Source: CAVVFX01 sp963777595 (lineage in GTDB: Bacteria; Acidobacteriota; Terriglobia; Bryobacterales; Bryobacteraceae). Taken from it: DNA of 64,000 nucleotides. Shown one piece after another: positions 15,836-24,375 of this stretch. A model generated the notes under the pieces. The model was given only the letters and a program-made list of their open reading frames with translations. It was not told the DNA's origin and ran no database searches. The DNA is taken from assembly GCA_963777595.1 (NCBI GenBank), contig CAVZRE010000041.1, positions 1-64,000 of the forward strand, written 5' to 3'. The first letter of the stretch is position 1; each line of letters begins with the position of its first letter. The translations under genes and the position numbers were made by a program.

Positions 15836-18280
15836 CTAATAATTAACAAAAAATGGGCTGGACCACGCCAGCATACCATCGTCCTGTTGCAGACGGACGT
15901 AATAGAAGTGGCGTCCGCTCCCGTTATCATTATCGGTAAACTGAAAATCGACCTCGGGTTTGCCAGGCTTGGTCGAATAGATGACCTTGCTGTCCTTGAT
16001 GATTTCCACCGTGCGGACGGGCTTGGTGGCGCGCGCCTTCACGTGGATTGCCTGCGCTTTCGACAACTGAAACTCGTCGCCCATAAAATGGTTACCCATG
16101 CGGACATCCAGGATGATGTTGTCCATCGCGCCGTAGGTGTGACGCTTGTGAATGGCATCGAGAATTCCCTGACGCGTGGGATCTTCGGTGTAGACCATGG
16201 CGTACGAGATGTGGGTCGACCCGTGGTCCGAACTGGTGATGATGCCGAGCTTGTAGCCCTTCGCCCATGCATTCGAGACGTACCCTTGTTTGAAGAAACC
16301 GGCCTGATTGCGCAGGGCCTCGTAATTCGGCGCCTGGATTGCGTAGTCGAAAGGAGCGCCGGCCTGCTCGGAGTTGGCGCGAGCGCCCTGAAAGATTTCG
16401 ACGACCGGTTCCAGGGAGGGATCATTGTCGGACCAATCCGTACCCATGCGCGTGGCGGACGTATGCGGAATCACGAGGCCATTGTGCGCCTTCACCTCTT
16501 CATACAGCATCTTGGTATCGTTGGCCGCCAGTTCGACCGTACCCGGATCCGGGTCGTCGCCGATATCTCCGAGCGGTAAGGAGAATTGCTTCACTCCCTC
16601 CTTCATGAAAAACGGCACCATGCGGGATTCAGACCGTTTGGCATAGAAGACGTTATGGTGGCCGAAGGGGTAGACCGCGCTGCGCTCATAACCAAAGATC
16701 GGGACATAGGAGCCGGGCACGTGATACATATCCGTCATCTTCTGCGTAAACCACCACCAGTAGGGCCAGCCGCCGCCTTGATGGTCGGTCGACGCGCCAA
16801 AGTCCATGGCGGCGACGTCGATCATGTACCGGTAGAAGTCCTGCAGGTTGCCGTCGGTAGTGCCACCACCGTCCCAACTCAATTCGGTGTGCCGGTGGAA
16901 GTCGCCTCGCACGATATGCATTTCCTTGCCGTCGACTCTTGAAGAGTACGCGCGGATGGCGCGGATATCGCCGGCTTCATCGCCGTGTCCGCCGGGTTTC
17001 ACTTCGACGGGGGCGTGGCCAGCAGCTTCGAGGACAGGCGCGGCGCCTTGCGGATTCGCGATAGAGCCAGCGAGAACTTCCTGGCGGAGCGGACGATGGG
17101 GGAACTCGACCTTCCGGCGATCGGTCGGCCATGCCAACCAGAGATTCCCGTCTTTGGCAACGGTGGCACTGATGCGCGTACTGGAACGGCCGCGGCTGTC
17201 GGGAACCACCACGGCTTTACTCCACGTGTTGCCGTTGAGATGGGTCACGTAATACTCCCAGTATCCGCGGGCAGGGGGCCCCGACTTGGCGCTCATGTGC
17301 GGTTTGGCAGCCACCCATACGGAGCCATGGCCGTCCGAAAAGACGTGCGGCTGGTAGGACGTGGTACTCGGGAACGCTTTGTTCAGCGACGAAGCAGGCT
17401 GCATCCAGCGCGAGCCGTCATAGGCGCGGATCATCGCGTCGCGGACACCACCGAGTCCAACGCCAGGCTGCTTGGCTCGAATCACGAATCCAAAGTCTTT
17501 GCCCCAATTCGGCGGTCCTTCTTCCCACGCGACCCAGACGCGATTGGCGGTATCGACGGCAATCGTGGCCCGAGCCTCGAAATCGGGTGTATTTGCGACC
17601 GCCATTTCCGACTTCGGAGTTTGCGCGCCGCTCAGTTCGGTCAAAAAAATGTCGTAGTTGCCGTTCTTATAACTATCGTAGGCGACCCAGAGATTGCCGT
17701 GGCCATCGAAGGAGGCGGCCGGCTCCCAGTCGTTCGCCGGGCGGTTGGTCACGCGGATTTCGGGTCCCCACTTCTCTCCCGTCATCACGCGGCAGAAGAT
17801 GTTGCTGTTCTTGCCGCGAAATCCCTGCCAGACGACCGCGAGTTTGCCGTTGCCGTCGTTCGCGAGCCGGGGATTCGAATCCGAGCCGGCATCGGAACTA
17901 AGCCGTTCGAGCGCGCTCCATTCCTGTTTGGCGGGATCATAGCGCCGCGCGAAGATATCCCAGTTTCCGTTGAGCTGTTGGGGCCAGACGATCCACAGCC
18001 GGTTCTGTGCGTCCACGCCGGCTTGCGGCATCCAGTTATCGCCGCTGGTATTGGGAATCCATTGGAGATTGCTCCACTGCCCATCTTTGTAATGCCGGAT
18101 CGCGAGGTCGTCACGATCGCCGACAAAACTCAGCCAGGTTACCCAGAGGCTGCCGTCGGGTGATGCGGCGATGCTGGGAAAGTCATCCTGGCGAAATTCG
18201 TGTCCCACGGCGGTTGATTGAATCTGGCCAAACGCCGTCAGGGCGCTGAAGACCAATAAAATTGCGAAGCGATAGTTCAC
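15836..18280 (-). CDS. Secreted DUF3604 / PHP-like protein with N-terminal propeller repeats
   Basis: 814 residues with a signal peptide (FAILLVFSALTAFG). Residues about 30-400 carry repeated BNR/propeller-like motifs (SPDGSLWVTWLSF, DAQNRLWIVWPQQ, DGHGNLWVAYDSY, DTANRVWVAWEEG). From about 455 follows a DUF3604-type domain with the metal-site pattern RGDFHRHTELSWDGG, FGASTDHQGGGWPYW, GLVIPHTSATRMG and GIITSSDHGSTHISYA, which is PHP/amidohydrolase-like with several metal-binding His and Asp. A substrate is not known; DUF3604 proteins occur near sulfatases and carbohydrate genes, and a sulfatase is the next gene upstream on the same strand. Full length and uninterrupted. Confidence 0.86.
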   Translation of the reverse strand: MNYRFAILLVFSALTAFGQIQSTAVGHEFRQDDFPSIAASPDGSLWVTWLSFVGDRDDLAIRHYKDGQWSNLQWIPNTSGDNWMPQAGVDAQNRLWIVWPQQLNGNWDIFARRYDPAKQEWSALERLSSDAGSDSNPRLANDGNGKLAVVWQGFRGKNSNIFCRVMTGEKWGPEIRVTNRPANDWEPAASFDGHGNLWVAYDSYKNGNYDIFLTELSGAQTPKSEMAVANTPDFEARATIAVDTANRVWVAWEEGPPNWGKDFGFVIRAKQPGVGLGGVRDAMIRAYDGSRWMQPASSLNKAFPSTTSYQPHVFSDGHGSVWVAAKPHMSAKSGPPARGYWEYYVTHLNGNTWSKAVVVPDSRGRSSTRISATVAKDGNLWLAWPTDRRKVEFPHRPLRQEVLAGSIANPQGAAPVLEAAGHAPVEVKPGGHGDEAGDIRAIRAYSSRVDGKEMHIVRGDFHRHTELSWDGGGTTDGNLQDFYRYMIDVAAMDFGASTDHQGGGWPYWWWFTQKMTDMYHVPGSYVPIFGYERSAVYPFGHHNVFYAKRSESRMVPFFMKEGVKQFSLPLGDIGDDPDPGTVELAANDTKMLYEEVKAHNGLVIPHTSATRMGTDWSDNDPSLEPVVEIFQGARANSEQAGAPFDYAIQAPNYEALRNQAGFFKQGYVSNAWAKGYKLGIITSSDHGSTHISYAMVYTEDPTRQGILDAIHKRHTYGAMDNIILDVRMGNHFMGDEFQLSKAQAIHVKARATKPVRTVEIIKDSKVIYSTKPGKPEVDFQFTDNDNGSGRHFYYVRLQQDDGMLAWSSPFFVNY

Positions 18281-18331
18281 GGTACATCAGTTTATCAAGG
18301 ACGCGATCCAAACCGCACGATCAGTGGCGCT

Positions 18332-19819
18332 TTACATTTCCGGTGGCCGGTACCAGGCGAAGAGCTGCGCTTTCAGTTCGTCGGATTTGGCTTTGAATCG
18401 TGGCAGGGCGGCGAGATTGTGCATCTCCTCCGGGTCCTCGCGCAAATTGTAGAGTTCAGCGATGTCATGGGTGTAGAAGTTGTACTTCCAATCGCCGCGG
18501 CGGATCATGTATTTGGCCCGCGGATTTCGCAGATTGTATTCCGAAAAGACGGTGGTCTCGCGAGTTTTCGCCGGAGTGCGCAGGTCCTGGGCAAAACTCG
18601 CACCGTCGGTGTGGTTGGGCGCACGTAAGCCGGTGAGTTCGGCGAGTGTCGGCGAGATATCGACGTTGCTGACCAGGGTTTCTGAAACACCGCCGGCGGG
18701 CAAGCCGGGTACCCGGACCAAGAGCGGGACGCGGACGCTCGATTGATAAAATACGAATTTATTCCACAGCTTATGCTCCGCCAGCATCTCACCGTGATCG
18801 GCGGTGTACAGCACGATGGTGTCGTTGTCCAGATTCAATTCCTTCAGCGCTCTTAGCACCTTCCCGGCGTTGTCATCCATCTGGGCGAGGTTCGCATAAT
18901 AGTAGGCGATGCGGCGTTTGGCCTGTTCCGGATTATCCAGCTCCGGCGTGGGACCTTCGTGCTCAATGCTGCGGCGAATCTCCTGCGGGACCGTAGTTAA
19001 ATCGACTTTGCCGTAGGTGTCAGGCAGCTTCATATCCTCCGGCCGGAACATGTCGGCGAAGCGCTGCGAGGGCATGTAGGGATCGTGCGGTTTCAAGAAC
19101 GAGGTCACCAGAAAGAAGGGTTTCTGGCCATGCTGTTTGAGAAATCGGATGGACTCGCGCGCCACAAACGCGTCGAATTGCTCTTCTTCGGGAATCTTCG
19201 ATACAAGCCCGACCGCGACCGAGCCCTCGCGCCCGTCATTTGCCCGTTCGTTTTTCCATGGATCGCCGAAGTCACGCCATAAGTCATCGATCTGGGGCAG
19301 ACCGGAACCGGAATTAGGACGCCCGAGCGCGTCGGCGTAGAGCTTGGTCTTGGGGCCGAGAAGCTGGTACCAGTCATTGAAATCAAGATGATAGTCGAAG
19401 CCATGGGTCTGCGCGTCGACGAAGTGCATCTTGCCGATCAGGGCGGACATGTAGCCTGCGCCCGTGAACATGTGGGCGAGGGTTTTGTGCTCGAAGGGCC
19501 AGGGAGTTTGATTGTTGAACGCGCCATGGTTATGGGTGTAGAGTCCGGTCAGCAGCGACGCGCGGGAAGGGGTGCAGACAGGGTTGGAACAATAGCAATT
19601 TGAGAAGCGGGTCGCGGTTCCGGCGAAGGCGTCGAGATTAGGCACTCGCGCGACGCGGTCGCCTGCGACACCGAGCGCGTCCGGCTTATGCTGGTCGGAC
19701 ATCATCAACAGGACGTTCTTGGGTTTGCCGCCGGATTGGGCCTGCAAAGCCCGCGAGAGCGAAACGGCCATAGGCGCGGCGAGCGACCGGAGCGCGGCGC
19801 GGCGAGTGAAGGAAGCCAT
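18332..19819 (-). CDS. Sulfatase (arylsulfatase family S1)
   Basis: 495 residues. The N-terminus MASFTRRAALRSLAAPMAVS resembles a Tat signal. NVLLMMSDQHKPDALG provides the first metal-binding Asp, and CTPSRASLLTG (Cys82) is the canonical site converted to formylglycine by a sulfatase-modifying enzyme. Further family segments are ALIGKMHFVD, FFLVTSFLKPHDPY, and the second metal motif VLYTADHGEMLAEHKLWNK. S1 sulfatases cleave sulfate esters from polysaccharides, lipids or aryl compounds. The likely location is periplasmic. It sits 51 bases upstream of the DUF3604 gene in the same direction and only 20 bases from the divergent glycosyltransferase-like gene. No sulfatase-maturating enzyme is present in the window. 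Confidence 0.92.
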   Translation of the reverse strand: MASFTRRAALRSLAAPMAVSLSRALQAQSGGKPKNVLLMMSDQHKPDALGVAGDRVARVPNLDAFAGTATRFSNCYCSNPVCTPSRASLLTGLYTHNHGAFNNQTPWPFEHKTLAHMFTGAGYMSALIGKMHFVDAQTHGFDYHLDFNDWYQLLGPKTKLYADALGRPNSGSGLPQIDDLWRDFGDPWKNERANDGREGSVAVGLVSKIPEEEQFDAFVARESIRFLKQHGQKPFFLVTSFLKPHDPYMPSQRFADMFRPEDMKLPDTYGKVDLTTVPQEIRRSIEHEGPTPELDNPEQAKRRIAYYYANLAQMDDNAGKVLRALKELNLDNDTIVLYTADHGEMLAEHKLWNKFVFYQSSVRVPLLVRVPGLPAGGVSETLVSNVDISPTLAELTGLRAPNHTDGASFAQDLRTPAKTRETTVFSEYNLRNPRAKYMIRRGDWKYNFYTHDIAELYNLREDPEEMHNLAALPRFKAKSDELKAQLFAWYRPPEM

Positions 19820-19839
19820 GCAAACAGCATAATAGGAGT

Positions 19840-21444
19840 TTGCCTGCCAAGTATACTCGTGCGCTGCTGTTGCTCTATGGGCTGCTCAACGCGATCCTCT
19901 ATAGTTCGCTGCTGCCGTTATGGGAAGGTTTCGACGAGGAATTTCATTACGGCTACGTGCAGTATCTCGACGCGCATCACCGGTTCCCGATCCTGGGCCC
20001 GACTGCATTGTCGCTCGAGATTAACCGCTCGCTCGGACTGTTACCGATGAGCTACATCATGATTCGCGGAGTTCATCTGCAGGGCGTCCGGACCTTCGCT
20101 CAATATTTCGCGCTGGATTCCGCGACGCGGCACTCGCTGTATGCCGAGGCGCGATCGATTCCAACGGATCTGCGGCTGAGCGAAAGCGCTCAATATTACA
20201 CCAACTACGAAGTGCATCACGCACCGCTCGCGTATCTCCTGATGGCGATTCCAGATACCTTGCTGTCCCATGTGCCTTTGCCGGAGAGAGTCTGGAGCGT
20301 CCGGCTGTTCGCGTCGATGATCTGCGTCATGTTGATGTTTCGCGGCTGTTGGGCACTTGGTTTCGAAGCCGGTCTCGATGAACGCTTCACCGCGATTCTG
20401 GTTTTCCTGATATTCTCCTGCCAGATGTTCTGGGCGACCGTCGCTCACATCGCGAACGACTGGCTGGCGGTTCCGATGGCGGTCTGGCTGGTCGTCTGCG
20501 CGCTGCGCTACTCTCGCCGGCCGGCCATGCGCTCCGCCGCATGGTTTGGTGTCGTACTGGGATTGGGATTGCTGAGCAAAGCGTACTTCCTGGTTTTCGT
20601 GCCTTTGTATGGCTTGGCGGCGCTGGTCTGGTATCGCAAGGCCATGGCACGCGGCCGGGAAGTAACGGCTATGTTGCTCATCCCGTTGGTCCTCGCGGGG
20701 CCCTGGTACATTCGTAACCTGATGCTGTACGGGAATCTGAGCGCGCGCGTCGAAGAATCGAACGGCGTGACGACTGCCGGTGCACTGAAATCGCTGATCT
20801 CGATTCCATGGTTGAAGAGTCTTCCCTTCATGGCACGGGGAGCGTTTTGGATGGGAAACAGTTCATTTACCGACTTCTCGATCCGCACGATGAATGTGCT
20901 GCTCCTATTACTGGCGATCTCGCTGGCGCTCTATGCGTGGAAAGGAGTGCGAAGGCCGGAAGTGTTTCTATGGGCTCCCGTGCTGTTGTTTTGCGGCGCT
21001 GTGATTTACGTAGTGGGAAGCAGCTACAGCTTCACCAAAGGCGAGGCCACGGCAGCCAGTCCGTGGTACCTGCAGGCTGTCATGGCTCCACTGTTGTGCC
21101 TGAGCCTGCTGGGCTGTCAGCGGTCAGCCCGGCTGGGGCGGTGGATTGCGGCGGGGAGTGTCGGGCTCTGGGGTTATATTCTGGCTGCGACCTACGCGGC
21201 GAAGCTCTTTCCGCTTTATGGCGGCTTTGAGGGAGGGCGATCGACGCTGCGAGATCTTGCACACTGGTATCTGTCGGACGGGTCGCGGGCCTCCGATATT
21301 CTGAGCACGACGGCCATGGTTCCGGCGAGTTTATTGTGGAGCCTGCTGATCGCTCTTCTGGTTGTCTTACCGGCGACAATGACAGCCGTGCTGAAAACGA
21401 GCCCGGGTTACGAAGGAATGATGGGGGGCATGGGAAACCGATAG
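19840..21444 (+). CDS. GT39/ArnT-like polytopic membrane glycosyltransferase
   Basis: 534 residues with about eleven hydrophobic helices. After the first helix comes PLWEGFDEEFHYGYVQYLDA, the acidic motif in the first periplasmic loop that marks PMT/ArnT-type (GT-C) glycosyltransferases using polyprenyl-phosphate sugar donors. LLSKAYFLVFVPLYGLAALV and GPWYIRNLMLYGN are further typical steps. The donor, acceptor and product are unknown; lipid or protein glycosylation at the periplasmic face is inferred. The TTG start is required to include the first helix, but AGGAG lies only one base before it, so the start is uncertain, and only 20 bases separate it from the divergent sulfatase start. The 3' end overlaps suhB by 37 bases tail to tail. 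Confidence 0.8.
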   Translation: MPAKYTRALLLLYGLLNAILYSSLLPLWEGFDEEFHYGYVQYLDAHHRFPILGPTALSLEINRSLGLLPMSYIMIRGVHLQGVRTFAQYFALDSATRHSLYAEARSIPTDLRLSESAQYYTNYEVHHAPLAYLLMAIPDTLLSHVPLPERVWSVRLFASMICVMLMFRGCWALGFEAGLDERFTAILVFLIFSCQMFWATVAHIANDWLAVPMAVWLVVCALRYSRRPAMRSAAWFGVVLGLGLLSKAYFLVFVPLYGLAALVWYRKAMARGREVTAMLLIPLVLAGPWYIRNLMLYGNLSARVEESNGVTTAGALKSLISIPWLKSLPFMARGAFWMGNSSFTDFSIRTMNVLLLLLAISLALYAWKGVRRPEVFLWAPVLLFCGAVIYVVGSSYSFTKGEATAASPWYLQAVMAPLLCLSLLGCQRSARLGRWIAAGSVGLWGYILAATYAAKLFPLYGGFEGGRSTLRDLAHWYLSDGSRASDILSTTAMVPASLLWSLLIALLVVLPATMTAVLKTSPGYEGMMGGMGNR

Positions 21445-22223
21445 TGGCCGCCGAAGATCTCCCGGAACAACTCGACGATTTCCTCGTGGATGAGGCCATT
21501 ATCGACCAACAGATTCGGGCTGTCGAGGCAATGCGGTTGTCCGCGCATATCCGAACATTTACCGCCGGCTTCTTTGACCAGTAGCGTACCGGCTGCAAGG
21601 TCCCATGGATTCAGGCCGAACTCCCAAAATCCCTCCAGCCGACCGCAAGCCACATACGCGATATCGAGAGCGGCTGAACCGCCCCGCCGTACTCCGTGGG
21701 TCGTCATTGCAAGTTGGTGGTAGAAATGGATATTCACGTTCTGGCTTCGCTTCTTACTGGGAAATCCAGTGGAGACCAGCGAATCGGCCAGACACCGTCC
21801 GGTTGAGACATGGATCTTTTGATCGTTGAGGTACGCGCCGGAGCCTTTTTCGGCGGCGAACATCTCCTCACGCAACGGATCGTAGACCACCCCGACGATC
21901 ATCTCATCGCCCCGCGCGAGCGCGAGCGTGACGTTGAAAACAGGATAACCGTGGGCGAAATTGGTGGTCCCGTCCAACGGATCGACGAACCAGCGGTACT
22001 CGGACGAACCTTCCCGGCCGCCACCCTCCTCGGCCACGATCGAGTGGTCCGAATAATGCGCCAGGAGCCGCTCGACAACCAATCGCTCGGAGGCGCGATC
22101 CGCTTCCGTCACCAGGTCGAAGTCGCCCTTGAGTTCAAAGCCTATGTGGAGGCGATGAAACTCGGCCAAGAGGCGCCCTGCTTCATGAGCGATTTTCACG
22201 CCGTTTTCGAGGTATTCGGACAT
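21408..22223 (-). CDS. suhB: Inositol monophosphatase family protein
   Basis: 271 residues of the Li-sensitive, Mg-dependent phosphatase fold: LVTEADRASERLVVERLLA, then IVAEEGGG with a metal-binding Glu, WFVDPLDGTTNFAHGYP with the metal-binding Asp pair and catalytic Thr region, and NPWDLAAGTLLVKEAGGKCS carrying the final Asp. Family members dephosphorylate inositol-1-phosphate and similar sugars. SuhB in Enterobacteria also acts in rRNA transcription complexes. The gene starts 2 bases after the stop of the hfq-like gene, so they share a transcript. Specific substrate is not deducible from sequence. The gene is complete. Confidence 0.9.
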   Translation of the reverse strand: MSEYLENGVKIAHEAGRLLAEFHRLHIGFELKGDFDLVTEADRASERLVVERLLAHYSDHSIVAEEGGGREGSSEYRWFVDPLDGTTNFAHGYPVFNVTLALARGDEMIVGVVYDPLREEMFAAEKGSGAYLNDQKIHVSTGRCLADSLVSTGFPSKKRSQNVNIHFYHQLAMTTHGVRRGGSAALDIAYVACGRLEGFWEFGLNPWDLAAGTLLVKEAGGKCSDMRGQPHCLDSPNLLVDNGLIHEEIVELFREIFGGHYRFPMPPIIPS

Positions 22224-22225
22224 GA

Positions 22226-22456
22226 CTACTCCTCGCTCAGGTATTTGATATCGTGCTTGAAGATGAACAAGTTAGGCTCACCTTCGCGAGTGATTCGCAT
22301 AAAACGTTTATCGTAATACTCAATCACGCCATGCACTTCCTCGTTATTGCTCAGCTTGATGCATACCGGCGTGTGGTGCTCAATCAGACGCTTGAGGTAT
22401 TTGATTTCCTCGAATGTCTGTTCAGGTGCTTTCGTGCCTCCGGCCTTCAATGGCAA
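22226..22456 (-). CDS. hfq: Hfq-like Sm-fold RNA-binding protein
   Basis: 76 residues: a basic N-terminus, a helix (EEIKYLKRLIEHHTPV), then the Sm core with CIKLSNNEEVHGVIEYYDKR as Sm1 and NLFIFKHDIKYLSE as Sm2, in which the KH pair of Hfq (usually YKHAIS) is retained. The length fits a single Sm domain that would form a hexameric ring binding sRNA and U-rich RNA. It is diverged from proteobacterial Hfq, lacking the usual QDPFLN start, so Hfq-like is the safer name. The TTG start is supported by AAAGGA eight bases before it. It lies between a VWFA gene and suhB, all on the minus strand. Confidence 0.72.
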   Translation of the reverse strand: MPLKAGGTKAPEQTFEEIKYLKRLIEHHTPVCIKLSNNEEVHGVIEYYDKRFMRITREGEPNLFIFKHDIKYLSEE

Positions 22457-22527
22457 GTCAATCGTCCTTTATCCTACTGGCTCTCTTCTTTCTTTCAATT
22501 GTGCCACAGGAGAGACGACGCCATAGC

Positions 22528-23517
22528 CTACTTTGCGGGTGTGCGATTCGGTGGGATGACGATGCGCTGAGGGCTGACTGAAATACGATCGCCGGAGTCG
22601 CCGTCGGGTCTTGACTCTCCGTAGTAGCCGCTGCGTGAGAGAACCTGCAAATTGGGCATGTTCACCTCAACCTCCAAACGGTGGAACCGGTCCTTGGTGA
22701 GCGGAATGTCCTTCGGATAATAGGCCAGATAATATTGCGTTCGCAGTTCGCGGATGATCTGGTCAAACGCGCGATCCATGGCTACGCCAAGGGTCGGCAG
22801 GAACACGCGTCCTCCGGTGCCTCGCGCCAAGCCGGTGAGCGCATTCTCTCCGCCGATATTGCGGCCCGCGTCGTTTTCTATGGGGACGACCAGAATGGGA
22901 TAGATGGAACAATCGGTCAGCTGTGCGGCCTCCAAAGCCGCGTGATAGTCTTTGCTGCTGACGGTGTCGCCGCCGTCGGTAACGATGACCATCACGCGGC
23001 GTCCCTGGCGATGCTGCAACTCTCCGGAGGCGAGATAGATGGCGTCGTAAAGCGCGGTACCGGCTTCGCCTTTCAGAGTTCGCAGCGGGCGTTCGAGGGC
23101 GGCCACGTTGCGGCTGAAATCGTGTTGCAAAACGATCTGATAGTTGAAGCTATAAATTCCGACAGCGTCCTCCTGATTGCCTTCCCGGAAGAGCGCCTTC
23201 AGGAACCGCGAGACGGAATCGACTTCGTATTTGAGATCTTTGGCGGTTGATCCGCTGTTGTCGATCAGGAGCGCCACCGAGAGCGGCTGCTCGGTGCGGC
23301 GCTCAAACACGGCGACATCCTGCCGGACGCCGTTGTCGCGAATGGAGAAATTCGCCTTCTCGAGCGAACCGACTAACGCGCCCGAGGCGTCCTTTACGGT
23401 GGCCAGGACCCGCACCAGGCGGACGTCGACTCGAATGGGTTCCTGTGCCAGCGCCAAAATTGCCAGAAGCGCCAGTACCGCCGGACTAAGTCTTCGCCAC
23501 GACGGGAGCGCGCTCAT
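22528..23517 (-). CDS. VWFA-related Acidobacterial-domain protein
   Basis: 329 residues from the ATG of MSALPSWRRLSP, which follows GGAAGGAG and a hydrophobic signal segment (AVLALLAILALA). Then RVDVRLVRVLATVKDASGAL, the family lead-in, and the VWA domain with MIDAS LIDNSGST near residue 90, TALYDAIYLASGEL and VMVIVTDGGDTVSSKD. The C-terminus has RTQYYLAYYPKDIPL, seen in this family where the protein passes to its accessory strand domain. It is a paralogue of the 7762-8856 product without the Gly-rich insert and with a Sec-type rather than Tat-type leader. The start overlaps the moaD-moaE fusion gene by 32 bases, suggesting co-translation. Function outside the cell is unknown. Confidence 0.87.
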   Translation of the reverse strand: MSALPSWRRLSPAVLALLAILALAQEPIRVDVRLVRVLATVKDASGALVGSLEKANFSIRDNGVRQDVAVFERRTEQPLSVALLIDNSGSTAKDLKYEVDSVSRFLKALFREGNQEDAVGIYSFNYQIVLQHDFSRNVAALERPLRTLKGEAGTALYDAIYLASGELQHRQGRRVMVIVTDGGDTVSSKDYHAALEAAQLTDCSIYPILVVPIENDAGRNIGGENALTGLARGTGGRVFLPTLGVAMDRAFDQIIRELRTQYYLAYYPKDIPLTKDRFHRLEVEVNMPNLQVLSRSGYYGESRPDGDSGDRISVSPQRIVIPPNRTPAK

Positions 23518-24214
23518 CCCACTCTCCTTCCACCCAAACCTCGCCGTCGGCGAAATACTCCTTTTTCCATATGGGAACCAGTTTTTTGAGGCGATTGATG
23601 CCTTCGAGCGCGGCGTCGAAAGCGGGCTTGCGGTGGGGCGCCGAAACGACGATGGCGACGCTTGCTTCGCCGATTTCCATGCGTCCCAGGCGATGCACCA
23701 TGGCAATGCGACCGACGGCTTGCCCGGCCGCGATGGCGCGCCCGATCTCCGCCATCTTGCGAATGGCCATTTCCTCATAACATTCGTAGTCGAGAAACAG
23801 AGTCTTACGACCTTTCGAATTGTTGCGTACGACGCCTTCGAACGCTATCACGGCCCCGTCTTCCGCTCGCCGCACCCGATCGGTGAGGGCACGGGTATCG
23901 ATCGGTTGCCGGGTCAAGGCGAAGAAATGTCCCTCGGGATCGGAGATCTGGTGGGAGAAGGCAACTTCAACTCCGCCGCTGACAGGAGGCAAAAACGCGA
24001 TCTCGTCGCCGTCTGCCACGGGAGATGACAGATCAGCGAACTCGTGGTTGCGCGCCATAACGATGCTGCGGGCCAAGCCGTCGAGCTTGGGGAACCGGTC
24101 GGCGTAGTGCCGGAAGACGCCGCTCAATTGGGATCCATCGGCCAAATCGAGCCGGTCTTCGGAGCAGCCGGTGACGTCCTTTAGAAGGCCGAAAAAGAGT
24201 ACTTTAACCGTCAT
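23486..24214 (-). CDS. MoaD-MoaE fusion, molybdopterin synthase
   Basis: 242 residues from the ATG of MTVKVLFFGLLKDVTG. Residues 1-81 are MoaD (beta-grasp, ending DEIAFLPPVSGG) and about 90-235 are MoaE (VRRAEDGAVIAFEGVVRNNS, MVHRLGRMEIGEASVAIVV, RLKKLVPIWKKEYFADGEVW with the active-site Lys region). Together they convert cPMP to molybdopterin. MoaD works through a C-terminal Gly-Gly thiocarboxylate, which here (Gly80-Gly81) is internal. In Mycobacterium tuberculosis the equivalent fusion MoaX is cut after the Gly-Gly, so processing is expected here too. No other moa or moe gene is in the window. The upstream in-frame extension to 24391 is not family-like. Confidence 0.9.
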   Translation of the reverse strand: MTVKVLFFGLLKDVTGCSEDRLDLADGSQLSGVFRHYADRFPKLDGLARSIVMARNHEFADLSSPVADGDEIAFLPPVSGGVEVAFSHQISDPEGHFFALTRQPIDTRALTDRVRRAEDGAVIAFEGVVRNNSKGRKTLFLDYECYEEMAIRKMAEIGRAIAAGQAVGRIAMVHRLGRMEIGEASVAIVVSAPHRKPAFDAALEGINRLKKLVPIWKKEYFADGEVWVEGEWDERAPVVAKT

Positions 24215-24375
24215 CAATACCCGTAGCGTAACAGACGGGTTACGTGGGGTTTCGGTTCCACGCGAGCGCTGCCGGATACAGCCCCTCGGGGACGTCAAGC
24301 GCGGGAGGCGGGCCATGCGTTCTTGCGCACCTCCATCCAGGCCGCCGTATACTGGAGCGTGCATAGGGAGGTTCC

